Shown here piece by piece: positions 23,653 through 32,469 of a stretch of 33,188 nucleotides of DNA. Under the pieces are notes generated by a model. It worked only from the letters and a program-made list of their open reading frames with translations, ran no database searches and was not told where the DNA came from. The stretch lies in NCBI GenBank assembly GCA_019695185.1, contig JAIBAN010000087.1:1-33188 (forward strand), in the 5' to 3' direction. The first letter of the stretch is position 1, and the number at the start of each line of letters is the position of its first letter. Made by a program: the position numbers and the translations under genes. The DNA is from Blastocatellia bacterium. GTDB taxonomy: Bacteria; Acidobacteriota; Blastocatellia; Chloracidobacteriales; Chloracidobacteriaceae.

Positions 23653-24308
23653 AGTTGATTGATTTCCTCTTGCAGGTTGATCCGGGCCTGAGTTTCAAGT
23701 CGGTCCCGTAAATCGGTGGTAAAATACAATTCTGGACGTTCCAGAAACTGCCGCAAGACCTTTTTCCGGGTGCGCCGATAGAAAAAGTCCCATACCCAGG
23801 CATATTCCGCCCGAATGGCCTTGCTGTACGTCTCATATACTGCGGGAGCTGCCCCCAGGATGGACAAATCAAAATCAAGAAAAAACCGCCCGTCGGAAGA
23901 TAGATGTTCTGCCGAATGAGTACGGGTCGCCAGAATCAGGAGTCCCACAGACTCTGCGGTTTCGGGTCCGATTCCCAGCCGGTTGAGGGCATGGCGGGCA
24001 AATTCAGCGCTTTGGGGCTCATTGTCCTGACGTTTCGTATCATATATCACGTCATGAAACCAAATCGCCCATTCCACCAGGGCTGGTTGAGTCAGTTGCG
24101 GGCGAAATTCGTCCGCCAGGTCAAGCAGTGCCTTGATATGCCCTAAATTGTGATAGAAACGGTGGGGTTCTGTATATTTGGTGCAAATGGTGTGAAGGAT
24201 TTCCGCTCCGGTTCCAATCCGGGCGGATTCAGCTTCCAGCAGGCGATTCCAGCGAAGGTGCAGCCACGGCACCAGTTCTGCTGTGGAGGTGGGGCAGGAA
24301 TCCGACAT
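23643..24308 (-). CDS. HD-superfamily predicted metal-dependent phosphohydrolase
   Basis: 221 residues. Metal ligands typical of the family of predicted HD phosphohydrolases are visible: YTEPHRFYHNLGHI (His at about 49 and 53-57), WFHDVIYD (the HD pair near 89-90), and FLDFDLSILG (second-shell Asp). A charged C-terminal helix ends in LED from the repeat. The phosphorylated substrate is not known. The ATG lies 8 nt after the upstream gene's TAA with AGG just before it, so the two genes are co-transcribed. Confidence 0.87.
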   Translation of the reverse strand: MSDSCPTSTAELVPWLHLRWNRLLEAESARIGTGAEILHTICTKYTEPHRFYHNLGHIKALLDLADEFRPQLTQPALVEWAIWFHDVIYDTKRQDNEPQSAEFARHALNRLGIGPETAESVGLLILATRTHSAEHLSSDGRFFLDFDLSILGAAPAVYETYSKAIRAEYAWVWDFFYRRTRKKVLRQFLERPELYFTTDLRDRLETQARINLQEEINQLED

Positions 24309-24316
24309 GACCTGTG

Positions 24317-25729
24317 TTATCCACGTGGGGAGGGATTGGTTTTTTTCATGGATTCAAGCACTTTTTTGAACCCCTCTTCGTTGCGTACGGCTTCAAATTC
24401 GGGTGCCTGTTCAATTTCCTGGGACTGGTTAAATCCCTTGTCTGCCGCCCGTTGCAAGGCTTCAAGCGCTTTCTTTTTTTCGCCGTTCAAGATATAGGCA
24501 CGCGCCAAATTGAACAGTACCCAACTGTTTTCCGGACTGATTTCGGCTGCGATGGTGAGGCACATGATGGCCTCAAAATACTTTTTGTTACGAAACATGC
24601 GGCCTGATTCTTCGAATTCAAAGACAAAAAACTGGCCCAGAACCCGATGTGCCACCAGTTTTTCATTGGGGTTGGCGCTTTTGGTGGCTTTTCGTAAGTC
24701 TCCGGCCAAGCTTTTGAGGTTGGCCAGGGCAATGGGTTGCAGTTCACGGTCGGTAAGCTGTCCTTGGGTCGTCAAAAACTCCTGGGTGCGGGTTGCCTGT
24801 TTGCGCTCCAATTCTTTTTCAAGTTTTGGAAACTCCTTCACCGCTTTGGTTTCTTTCAATTCTTTGACTTTTTGAGCCGCCCCTGCCGTGTCCTTCAAGT
24901 CCTGAAAATCATTGACGATTCCTTGATAGCGGGCGAGGGCTTCCGGCAGATTTTGGGCTTGTTCGGCGGATTGGGCGCGGTCCAGGGCTTTGGCAAACAA
25001 TTCTTCGATGAGCTTTTCATCTTTGGTCCGCTTGCCTGTTTTGAGTGCCTGGATTTCAAACCATTCAATGGCTTCGGCACAGGTGGCCGCCGGGCCCCAG
25101 TCATGGGCTCCGGCGAAAATCACCAGTCGGACGGCGGTTCCGGTGGCAGAAAGATTCCTCTCAAGTTGACGCAGTTCAAAGTAGTTGAAGTCCTCCAGTC
25201 CGGCCATGCCAAACACGACATAGGGCATGGCTTTAGTGGGGGTAAACCCCTGAGCATAGCCGCCACCGCAGGCAATGACTCCGGCTACCTGACCATTCAG
25301 ACTGTTCGCAATGGCGGTTGCGACCCTGGCACCTCCGGAAAAGCCGGCGGTATAGCGGCGGTTTTCGTCAATTGCAAAACGTTCGTGGGTGTCCTGGAGA
25401 AAAAATTTGATGGCTTCGTTTGGGTTTTCGCCATTCCGGGAGTTGTTGGAGCCCGCCACGATAAAGCCGTATTTTTCGGCAGCCGCACGAAAGCGTTCGA
25501 CCGGAAGGCTGCCTCTGGCACCTGGGTCAAAGCAAAAAAGCATGGGCCAGGTCCGGTTGGCGGTATACCGGCTTGGTAAATAGACCGCGTAGCTGTGTTG
25601 TGGATTGGCACTGCAAGTGACTTTTTCCACAACTTGACCAGGGGGAATAAAGTCATCTGCCCGCCCTGCGAGTGATGCCAGCACAAAAAAGACAAATCCA
25701 AGGACCGTTTGGCGGAACTCTTTTTTCAT
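24317..25729 (-). CDS. Exported alpha/beta hydrolase with TPR tail
   Basis: 470 residues from the ATG at 25729; the frame is open upstream but that part crosses the terminator region and looks noncoding. A signal peptide (QTVLGFVFFVLASLAGRA) is followed by an esterase-like domain: YAVYLPSRYTANRTWPMLFCFDPG split over about 45-66, nucleophile elbow GFSGGAR, and GAHDWGP supplying the His. The segment at about 270-400 is charged and helical (coiled coil). TPR-like helices follow (EAIMCLTIAAEISPENSWVL, then ALEALQRAADKGF). Probably periplasmic; substrate unknown. The HD gene starts 8 nt downstream. Confidence 0.82.
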   Translation of the reverse strand: MKKEFRQTVLGFVFFVLASLAGRADDFIPPGQVVEKVTCSANPQHSYAVYLPSRYTANRTWPMLFCFDPGARGSLPVERFRAAAEKYGFIVAGSNNSRNGENPNEAIKFFLQDTHERFAIDENRRYTAGFSGGARVATAIANSLNGQVAGVIACGGGYAQGFTPTKAMPYVVFGMAGLEDFNYFELRQLERNLSATGTAVRLVIFAGAHDWGPAATCAEAIEWFEIQALKTGKRTKDEKLIEELFAKALDRAQSAEQAQNLPEALARYQGIVNDFQDLKDTAGAAQKVKELKETKAVKEFPKLEKELERKQATRTQEFLTTQGQLTDRELQPIALANLKSLAGDLRKATKSANPNEKLVAHRVLGQFFVFEFEESGRMFRNKKYFEAIMCLTIAAEISPENSWVLFNLARAYILNGEKKKALEALQRAADKGFNQSQEIEQAPEFEAVRNEEGFKKVLESMKKTNPSPRG

Positions 25730-25867
25730 GATGTGCAACCAGCCTGATGTTGGAAAACTGGATTCCTGTAGGTTTAAGGAACAGGGGCACTGTGAAGAAA
25801 TCCGCGTGCGGATGCAAGCTGGAACGAACAAAATCCAAAATAGCCAAGGCGGTACCGAAATGAAAAA

Positions 25868-25898
25868 AACCCGCCGAAAGATATTCTTTCGGCGGGTT
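25868..25898 (-). terminator. Rho-independent terminator of the TonB-dependent receptor gene
   Basis: A perfect 14-bp stem, AACCCGCCGAAAGA (25868-25881) with its complement (25885-25898), has a 3-nt loop. On the minus strand the stem runs into TTTTTTT (25863-25869). It lies 47 nt after the receptor's stop codon. A textbook example, and the gap carries none of the tandem arrays seen elsewhere. Confidence 0.95.
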
Positions 25899-25944
25899 CC
25901 AAGGAAGCACACAGTGTCTTAGAGACTGTGTACCCAACAACCGG

Positions 25945-28900
25945 TTAGAACGTGACCTTGAGCGCAAATTGAATGATGCGCGGCTGGTTAAACGTTGCCG
26001 TCACCCGGCCAAAGGTCGTGCTGTTGACGTTGAGGTCGCCGTAGCTGAAGTTCACATTGTTGAACACGTTGTAGAATTCAGCCCGGAATTCCGTTCCGAT
26101 CCGTTCGGTGATGGAAGTCCGTTTGACGATGTTCAGGTTGACGTTGAACAGTTTCGGACCATTGAACGCCAGCCGTTGCAATGAACCAACCTGACCCGGT
26201 CCCGGATTGAAGAACACTTGACCGGCAAACGGGGCTTGGCCGTCCGGCGACACAGCGCGACCGTCTTTGCCAATCACGGACGGGTTGATGAAGAAAATCC
26301 CGTCTTTCGTCTTGAAGATGCCGATCAGGTCTTTGATCTGCTCGTTGGTCAACGAACTGTTAGCCGTATTCACACCACGACCGGCACGGTTCAGCGTTCC
26401 ACGCAGTGAAACGATGGAAAGCGGGAAGCCGGTTTGCAGTTCGTAGAAACCGCCCACCTGATAACCACTCACCAGTTTGTTGACGATCTTGTTTGATGGG
26501 TTGAACGTCTTGCCTGCGCCAAACGGCAGTTCATAGACAAAGTTGGCTTTGAACGCATGTGGCACGTCAAACGAAGCGCGGGAGTTTTCCAGCGTCCGTT
26601 GATTGTTGTCAAGCAGGGCTTCAAACCGGGTTTGACCGGTGCCGTCCGTATTGACGAGCGTCTTGCTGAAGGTGTAGCTGGCTTGGAAGCCGTAGGTGCC
26701 AATCTTGGAGTTGGCAAACCGACGACGGATTTCGATCTGCAAGCCGTTGTAGCTGGAGAAGCCATCGTTTTCGAGCACGTTGGCAGCCAGGCTGTTCCGG
26801 TTTTGGTTGAGCGGCACCGAACCGGTCAACGCGTTGCCAATGTAGAGAGCGGCCAAAGCACCGGCTTCACCCGTTTGGATCTGTCCTCGCACGGTTCCGT
26901 TGGTGAGCAATCCACCACCGGCCAGTTTGGGGAACACTGTCAGAGCCTGGCTGCCAGGAATGGCTGCATTAAAGCGGGGGTCAAACACGCCATTGCGGGC
27001 CAGAGCCAGGAAACCGTTGGAGCGGGCGCGGATGAAGTCATCCAGGAAGCCCATGCTGTTGAGGTTGACCTGGTTGTAGTCAATCCCGCGAATCAGGTTG
27101 TTGCTGTAGTTGCCGACATACCGCGCCGTCAGCACGATGTCTTTGCTGATTTCACGCTCAATGCCAACATTGTATTGTTGGTAGTAGGGCGTGCGGAGGT
27201 TCGGGTCCGGAATCCCAAAGGCACCAGCCGGGTTGATTGCGGCCAATTGCGCGAAGGTGATCGGAACCTGGAATTTGGGCGGAGCCAGAATGCCGCCAAT
27301 GAAGCCGGCAGCACCGGTCAGCTTGGCACCGGAGCCAAAGGAAGCTGCCGGCGGAGCCACGGTCGTCGAGAGACCGGGATTGGTCAACACGGAGTTTTCC
27401 GCTGCGCGGATGGCTTCGTCGTTCACGTAGGCAATTGAATATCCGCCCCGGAGCACGGTTTGGCGTCCGAGTTTCGGAATATCCCAGGCCACGCTGATGT
27501 TTGGCGCAAAGTTGTTGCGGTCCGGGTTAAAGAAGAATCCATTGACAAAATTCACCCGGTTGTTCGGATCCAACACAATGGATTTGCCGGTTTGACGATC
27601 TCCACGGTCTGGAATCAAAGCCAGATCGTCCGCATATTTGAGCGGGGCGATATAGTCATAGCGCAACCCGGCGTTGATCGTCAGACGCGGATGGAACCGA
27701 AACTGGTCGGTCACATACAGCGCATACTGATTGATTTGCGGTAACCGCACCTGGCCTGCGCCTCTGGTATAACCGGAGGATTGCGTCGCAGCGTTGTAGG
27801 TGACGTTTCCGTTGGAAATCAACCCGGCATACATGGCCAGCGTGTTGTTGGCTGTCAGCAATTGGGTGGCGTCAATGCCACCGGGGAAGTCACGGGCCGT
27901 GAGGGCGAACCCAGACGGGAAGTTCTGTTGTCCCAGGTTGAACACCGGGACGGTTCCGGCCAGGTTGTAGGCAGCTACCCGAATAATGTCAAACTGTCCG
28001 CCAAAGCGGAAGAAGTGTTTGCCAAAGGTGTAGGAGGCTTGGTCCTGAATCGTCGTGTAGTAGGTGGACCGTCCCTGTGGCAGGAAGACCACTTCCGGAT
28101 TGGTAAAGGTCAAACCGCCCACAAAAAAGCCACGGCTCCGGTCTTCATTTGAAATAAACTTGGGATCCGTGAAGTTGTGGCCAACCCGGACTTCGTTGTT
28201 CAACTGGTTGTTGATGGTCCAGTTCCAGGCGGCAACGCCAAAGTGAGTGCGTCCGGTGTTGAATCCCAACAGATTTTTGTTGAAGGTTGTGTCAACGTCG
28301 GTCCGGGCCACATTTTCTTTGGCATAATTGTAAATTGCCTCAAACCGGTGCTTTTCATTCAAAATGTAGTCAAAGCGCATCTTGAATGTGTTGCGGTCCT
28401 GCGGCGTGCTCCGTTGGAAGAGCAACCCTGACGTGTTGAGGCCGTCGCCAGCAGTCGTAATATTGGCGGGGTCGCTCGGCAACCGGCCAATCAACCCTGC
28501 CACGGTTGGGTCAATCGTGATTTTTTTGAGACCCAGCAGATCAAGTTTCCGAGTCTGACCGGTTGAATCACGGTAGGTGAAGACCCCGCGGCGGGCATCC
28601 GGCAGCAGGGTTGTGTTCACTTGCTGTGACGCAGTCCGCAGGCGAAATCCTTCATACGAGGTAAAGAAAAAGAATTTGTCTTTACCGTTATAGACTCCCG
28701 GAATCCGCACCGGACCGCCTACCTGAACCCCAAACTGGTTCTGAATCAGTTGCGGGCGGGGAATTGCCCTGGGCCGGGTGGCATTGTTGAAGAAGTCGTT
28801 GGCTGCCGTGGCGCTGTTCCGATGGAATTCAAACACGTCGCCGTGGAATTCATTGGTGCCGGAAGAGGTCACAAACCGAATCGCAGAGGATCCGGCGACG

Positions 28901-29613
28901 TCCGCCCCGGCATTTTGCGTCGTGATGGAAACTTCCTTCACCCCGGCCACCGTGGGACGGTTCGGGGAGAAATCAAGCGCGTTGGCGCGGATAAAGTTGT
29001 CCTGAATATTGACGCCGTCTTGGGTCACCACTGCCGACGAGGAACGCTGGCCGTTGATGACGGTGTTGGTGCGGGCCAGGTTGCCGTTGACACCGGCCTG
29101 CAATTGAATCAATTGCAACGGGTTGCGGCTCAGGAGGGGCAGGTCCTGGGTTTGTTTTTCCGAGACCGTGTTGCGGAGTTCGCCATTGGTGGCTGTTACC
29201 AATGCTTCACCGCCACTCACTTCAACCACATCCGTGCCGCCGCCGGCCTGGAGTGTGACAACCAGGCCGTATTCCTGGCCAAGGTTCAGGGTGATATTTT
29301 CAGAAACGGTTTTATTGAAACCGGGAGCTTCCACCGAGATCGTATAGTTGCCGACTGGCAGCAACGGAGTCGTGAAGAGCCCCGATTCACGGGTTGCCCC
29401 GTCCGTTTGTTGTTTCGTTCCATCGTTGACGATGGTGACGGTTGCCCCTGCAATCACAGCGCCGGTTTGATCCTTGACTGTGATCACGAAACGACCATTG
29501 GTCGTTTGCGCGGCTACGAGGTTCCCGCTCGGAACGAAGACGGGAACGGACAATGTCATGAACGCCAAAGCAAATGCGGTCAGACAGAGCCGAGACAGTT
29601 TAGTCAGAGTCAT
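25945..29613 (-). CDS. TonB-dependent receptor, Oar-like, with carboxypeptidase-regulatory-like domain
   Basis: 1,222 residues. A signal peptide occupies about 1-35 (LCLTAFALAFMTLSVPVF). An Ig-like carboxypeptidase-regulatory domain follows at about 42-120 (VKDQTGAVIAGATVTIV, TPLLPVGNYTISVEAPGF). The plug region contains LLSRNPLQLIQLQAGV and NGQRSSSAVVTQDGVN. The remaining ~950 residues are beta-barrel, with aromatic strands and a terminal Phe (IIQFALKVTF), as required for outer-membrane insertion. This is the Oar-like class so numerous in Acidobacteriota. The cargo is unknown, possibly sugars or peptides. AGGAGAGGAG is 4 nt before the ATG. Monocistronic: its own terminator lies at 25868-25898, and the upstream region is 380 bp long. 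Confidence 0.95.
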   Translation of the reverse strand: MTLTKLSRLCLTAFALAFMTLSVPVFVPSGNLVAAQTTNGRFVITVKDQTGAVIAGATVTIVNDGTKQQTDGATRESGLFTTPLLPVGNYTISVEAPGFNKTVSENITLNLGQEYGLVVTLQAGGGTDVVEVSGGEALVTATNGELRNTVSEKQTQDLPLLSRNPLQLIQLQAGVNGNLARTNTVINGQRSSSAVVTQDGVNIQDNFIRANALDFSPNRPTVAGVKEVSITTQNAGADVAGSSAIRFVTSSGTNEFHGDVFEFHRNSATAANDFFNNATRPRAIPRPQLIQNQFGVQVGGPVRIPGVYNGKDKFFFFTSYEGFRLRTASQQVNTTLLPDARRGVFTYRDSTGQTRKLDLLGLKKITIDPTVAGLIGRLPSDPANITTAGDGLNTSGLLFQRSTPQDRNTFKMRFDYILNEKHRFEAIYNYAKENVARTDVDTTFNKNLLGFNTGRTHFGVAAWNWTINNQLNNEVRVGHNFTDPKFISNEDRSRGFFVGGLTFTNPEVVFLPQGRSTYYTTIQDQASYTFGKHFFRFGGQFDIIRVAAYNLAGTVPVFNLGQQNFPSGFALTARDFPGGIDATQLLTANNTLAMYAGLISNGNVTYNAATQSSGYTRGAGQVRLPQINQYALYVTDQFRFHPRLTINAGLRYDYIAPLKYADDLALIPDRGDRQTGKSIVLDPNNRVNFVNGFFFNPDRNNFAPNISVAWDIPKLGRQTVLRGGYSIAYVNDEAIRAAENSVLTNPGLSTTVAPPAASFGSGAKLTGAAGFIGGILAPPKFQVPITFAQLAAINPAGAFGIPDPNLRTPYYQQYNVGIEREISKDIVLTARYVGNYSNNLIRGIDYNQVNLNSMGFLDDFIRARSNGFLALARNGVFDPRFNAAIPGSQALTVFPKLAGGGLLTNGTVRGQIQTGEAGALAALYIGNALTGSVPLNQNRNSLAANVLENDGFSSYNGLQIEIRRRFANSKIGTYGFQASYTFSKTLVNTDGTGQTRFEALLDNNQRTLENSRASFDVPHAFKANFVYELPFGAGKTFNPSNKIVNKLVSGYQVGGFYELQTGFPLSIVSLRGTLNRAGRGVNTANSSLTNEQIKDLIGIFKTKDGIFFINPSVIGKDGRAVSPDGQAPFAGQVFFNPGPGQVGSLQRLAFNGPKLFNVNLNIVKRTSITERIGTEFRAEFYNVFNNVNFSYGDLNVNSTTFGRVTATFNQPRIIQFALKVTF

Positions 29614-29993
29614 AAAACTCCTCTCCTCTTACTTGAATGTACTTTTGAAACTGGGCCTGTGGTTTGAGGCCAGGCTTGAAAAACTGAAGTGCAGATGGAT
29701 TTTTTTTTGAAAGCAAACTGAATACCAAAACGGAAGAATTCGGGGAGAATTCGGGAAGGGGTGGTAAATATTTGTAAATCAAAGTTTTATATTTGAACTT
29801 GCAAAGCCGGAAAAGGTTGATGGAATAGGTAAATCCAAAAAAATGAATAATTCGTCCAAAAAAATGACGATCTTTTTAGCTTTTTCAAAAAGTCAGGGGC
29901 TGCCGTGAAGTCAGTGTTTTCTCGTTGTCAGGATCCAATCCTTCAGTGTACAAAGACCGGTTGCGTGTTTTTTGACTTTTTCGGTAGGTAATC
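29614..29993. promoter_or_regulatory. 380-bp AT-rich divergent promoter region
   Basis: The gap separates the receptor gene (minus) from the heptosyltransferase gene (plus). It is clearly richer in A/T than its surroundings, especially 29695-29900, with several A and T runs. It should hold both promoters, but I cannot assign a confident -35/-10 pair. No tandem array, palindrome or small gene is seen. Confidence 0.5.
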
Positions 29994-31040
29994 ATGCATA
30001 TTCTTCTGGTGAAATTGAGCAGTATCGGTGATGTCGTTCATGCCCTGCCGGCTGCGGCTGCTGTGCGCCGGTCGTTTCCCCAGGCCCGCCTGACTTGGGT
30101 GGTGGAACAGCTAGCCGCTCCTGTACTGGTTGGTTCTCCGGTTCTGGACGAGGTGATTGTGCTTGATACCCGGAAATGGCGGCGCAGGTTGGGAACTGTC
30201 GCCACCTGGAAAACCGCCTTCGCCCAGTGGCGTGCGTTGCGGCAGGTTCCGGTGGATGTGGCACTCGACTTTCAAGGGCTGCTGAAATCAGCGGGAGTTG
30301 CCTGGCTGGCTGGAGCCAGAGACCGGATTGGCTTTGGCACGACTGCCTTGCGGGAGCCCGCCTGTCGGTGGGGCTACACCCGCCAGGTTGAAGTTGACGA
30401 TACAGTTCATGTCATCAGCAACAATTTGAAACTGGCGGCGGCCATTGGTGCGGATATCAGTACCCCGCCGGAGTTTCCTTTTCCGGACCTGACAGTGGAA
30501 GAGGCGGCCATCCGTGCCAAATTGGAAGCAGTGGGCAGCCTTCGGTTCGCCATTGTCAATCCCGGTGGCGGGTGGGTTACAAAACTCTGGCCACCCGCCG
30601 ATTATGCCCGTCTGGCCGATTGGCTGTGGGAGCAATACGGGTTAAAAAGTGTGGTCACCTGCGGTCCGGGTGAGGCCGCACTGGCTGAAGCCATCCTGGC
30701 GCAGACCCGGTCGGGCAGTGCCGTATTTCTTCCGACCACATTGCGCGAATTTGTGGTATTGGCCCGCCAGGCACAGCTTTTTGTTGGTGGCGATACCGGC
30801 CCGCTCCACCTTGCAGCAGCCTGTCGGACCCCGATTGTGGGGCTGTATGGGCCGACCATGCCTGAACGCAACGGGCCGTTTGCACCGGCTGATGAGACGG
30901 TCGGGCGCGAAATCCCCTGCCGGGTCAATTGCCACCGGAGAACCTGTTCGCACCATATCTGTATGGAAATCCCTTTGACCCAGGTGACTGCTGCAATTGA
31001 ACGCCGTTTTTTCAAATCCCAAGCCGTGGTGGCGATGTAA
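29994..31040 (+). CDS. waaC: LPS heptosyltransferase I (GT9 family)
   Basis: 348 residues. Adds heptose to the inner core of lipopolysaccharide from ADP-heptose; acts at the inner membrane's cytosolic face. Family marks: ILLVKLSSIGDVVHALPAA at the N-terminus with the catalytic Asp of IGDVVH, DLQGLLKSA-like DFQGLLKSA, NPGGGWVTKLWP for nucleotide-sugar binding, and FVGGDTGPLHLAAA, with GLYGPTMPERNGPF. Heptosyltransferase I is favoured over II by the HALPA start and the C-terminal Cys-rich CRVNCHRRTCSHHIC. TAGGT lies just before the ATG. It implies a Gram-negative envelope. Confidence 0.9.
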   Translation: MHILLVKLSSIGDVVHALPAAAAVRRSFPQARLTWVVEQLAAPVLVGSPVLDEVIVLDTRKWRRRLGTVATWKTAFAQWRALRQVPVDVALDFQGLLKSAGVAWLAGARDRIGFGTTALREPACRWGYTRQVEVDDTVHVISNNLKLAAAIGADISTPPEFPFPDLTVEEAAIRAKLEAVGSLRFAIVNPGGGWVTKLWPPADYARLADWLWEQYGLKSVVTCGPGEAALAEAILAQTRSGSAVFLPTTLREFVVLARQAQLFVGGDTGPLHLAAACRTPIVGLYGPTMPERNGPFAPADETVGREIPCRVNCHRRTCSHHICMEIPLTQVTAAIERRFFKSQAVVAM

Positions 31041-31125
31041 CAAAAGGGTGGAAAAAATATCCAAGAACAGGCACAATACACCAATCTGTCAAAACCGATT
31101 CCCCTACCTGTCGTCAAATATGCAG

Positions 31126-31142
31126 CCCGGAGTCTTTCCGGG
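31126..31142. other. Small hairpin in the gap before the PilZ gene
   Basis: CCCGGA-GTCTT-TCCGGG is a perfect 6-bp stem with a 5-nt loop, 85 nt after the heptosyltransferase stop. No T-run follows. This gap is one of the few 3' ends with neither a tandem array nor a textbook terminator. Confidence 0.35.
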
Positions 31143-31184
31143 AAAGAGGGAATCGTTATCCTAAACAGTTTGAACGAGGCGGAT

Positions 31185-31547
31185 ATGGCTTCCGATCCCA
31201 CGGAAAATCAGATGGACCCTCATGATTCTGAGGCTCAGGCGACACGCCGTGAAAAGAGAATACCTTGCCGGCTCAGCGCCATGATTGAAGGAATCGCCAA
31301 AGATGGTGATTTCCTTCATGAAGAAGCAGAGTGCATTTCCATCAGCCGCAAGGGCTGTCGTGTGATTTCGAAAATGCAGGTCGAAGTCGGCGACCAGGTG
31401 GCAATTCTGGTGCCTTCCATCAATCCGGAACGACGTGAATTGATGAATGTCGTTTGGGTGCGCGAGGTGGATGGTGAACGTCACATCGGGCTTGGGCCGG
31501 TGGATGAAGAAACCCACATGCTGTTTGGAGAAGAGGTTCCGGCGTGA
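31185..31547 (+). CDS. PilZ-domain protein
   Basis: 120 residues from ATG 31185, with GAGG 6 nt upstream; a TTG at 31170 is possible but less likely. The PilZ signature is present: the basic RREKRIPCRL near residues 21-30 and SISRKGCRV in place of (D/N)-x-S-x-x-G, followed by the barrel strands (VEVGDQVAILV, VVWVREVDGERHIGLGP). PilZ domains usually bind cyclic di-GMP and change motility or exopolysaccharide output; the first half of the motif is Ser-Ile-Ser rather than Asp-x-Ser, so binding should not be assumed. It overlaps the next gene by 4 nt. Confidence 0.83.
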   Translation: MASDPTENQMDPHDSEAQATRREKRIPCRLSAMIEGIAKDGDFLHEEAECISISRKGCRVISKMQVEVGDQVAILVPSINPERRELMNVVWVREVDGERHIGLGPVDEETHMLFGEEVPA

Positions 31548-31744
31548 CGTCCCTCCGTGACCCGGCAGCGGAAGTCCCGGCCTCAATTCAGTGTCCTCGG
31601 TGTCAGTCAGTGGCCCAACATTTCAAGACCGTTACAGCGGAAATAGCAATTTTCCGCTGCCAGGGTTGTGGTGTGGCCATTTACAAAAATCTCATCAGCG
31701 GAAAAACCGAACGGGTTTTGCCTGGCCCTCAACCCCAAGCATAA
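31544..31744 (+). CDS. Small zinc-ribbon protein
   Basis: 66 residues starting with GTG at 31544, overlapping the PilZ stop (GTGA). CPRCQS at about 17-22 and CQGCG at about 39-43 form a four-cysteine zinc-ribbon pair about 22 residues apart. The rest is short polar sequence. Function unknown; the coupling suggests it works with the PilZ protein. A short tandem array begins right after its TAA. Confidence 0.7.
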   Translation: MTSLRDPAAEVPASIQCPRCQSVAQHFKTVTAEIAIFRCQGCGVAIYKNLISGKTERVLPGPQPQA

Positions 31745-31746
31745 TT

Positions 31747-31842
31747 GTGAGTTGTAAGTTGTGAGTTCTGAGTTGGGGACTGCTGGGCGGTGCCTTATTC
31801 ATCTTCTGTAAAACTCAAAATTCAAACTGCAAAGCTCAAAAC
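31747..31842. repeat. Paired degenerate 7-bp arrays (unit GAGTTGT)
   Basis: Arm one at 31747-31778 is GTGAGTT, GTAAGTT, GTGAGTT, CTGAGTT with period 7, starting 3 nt after the stop. Arm two at 31810-31842 is a decayed AAAACTC, AAATTCA, AACTGCA series. Pairing is partial, so the arms have diverged more here than in other gaps. Confidence 0.6.
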
Positions 31843-31850
31843 TGTTTCAT

Positions 31851-32390
31851 ATGTCCGAATTTACCAACTCATCCCTGAAAGTTTTGTTTTCAGCCGCTCA
31901 GGTCCAGGAAAGAATCCAGGAAATGGGGGCCCGAATCACCCGCGATTACCAAGGAAAATCGCTTGCCTTGGTTTGTGTTCTCAAGGGGGCCAGCCTGTTT
32001 ACGGCAGACCTGATGCGGGCGATTGACTTGCCGTTGACGGTTGATTTTATAGCCGTGTCCAGCTACGGCGCAGCCTCCAAGTCATCCGGGGAAGTCCGGA
32101 TTTTGAAAGACCTGGACACCAGTCTGAAGGGGCGCGACGTGTTGGTGGTTGAAGACATTGTGGATACCGGATTGACGCTCAATTACCTGCTGGACAACTT
32201 CCGCCGCCGGGATGCAGCCTCGGTTCAGGTCGCCGCATTGCTGGATAAACCCGAACGGCGTTTGGCGACAGTGGATGTGGCTTATATTGGCTTTACCATT
32301 CCGAATGAATTTGTGGTTGGATATGGATTGGATTATGCCGAGCGTTACCGAAACCTGCCATTTGTGGCGATTCTTCAGCCCAATGATTAA
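31851..32390 (+). CDS. hpt: Hypoxanthine phosphoribosyltransferase
   Basis: 179 residues, normal for bacterial HPRT. Converts hypoxanthine (and often guanine) with PRPP to IMP or GMP in purine salvage. The PRPP-binding loop is VLVVEDIVDTGLTLNYL (about 96-112), the flexible loop SSYGAASKSSGEVRI lies near 70-84, and LDYAERYRNLPFVAIL is the C-terminal signature. The N-terminal LVCVLKGASLFTADLMR is also typical. No clear ribosome site. Often near tilS/ftsH in other bacteria; not so here. Confidence 0.97.
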   Translation: MSEFTNSSLKVLFSAAQVQERIQEMGARITRDYQGKSLALVCVLKGASLFTADLMRAIDLPLTVDFIAVSSYGAASKSSGEVRILKDLDTSLKGRDVLVVEDIVDTGLTLNYLLDNFRRRDAASVQVAALLDKPERRLATVDVAYIGFTIPNEFVVGYGLDYAERYRNLPFVAILQPND

Positions 32391-32469
32391 AGGCAAAAAA
32401 AGGTACGGTTGAAACCATTCAGTTGGGTAGACAGGGGCGATGGGGAAAACTGTCTGCCCCGGTACTGTT

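Noticed and set aside
26557..27438. 293-codon open frame on the plus strand inside the receptor gene
   Set aside because: Antisense shadow of the TonB-dependent receptor; no ribosome site and no recognisable domain.
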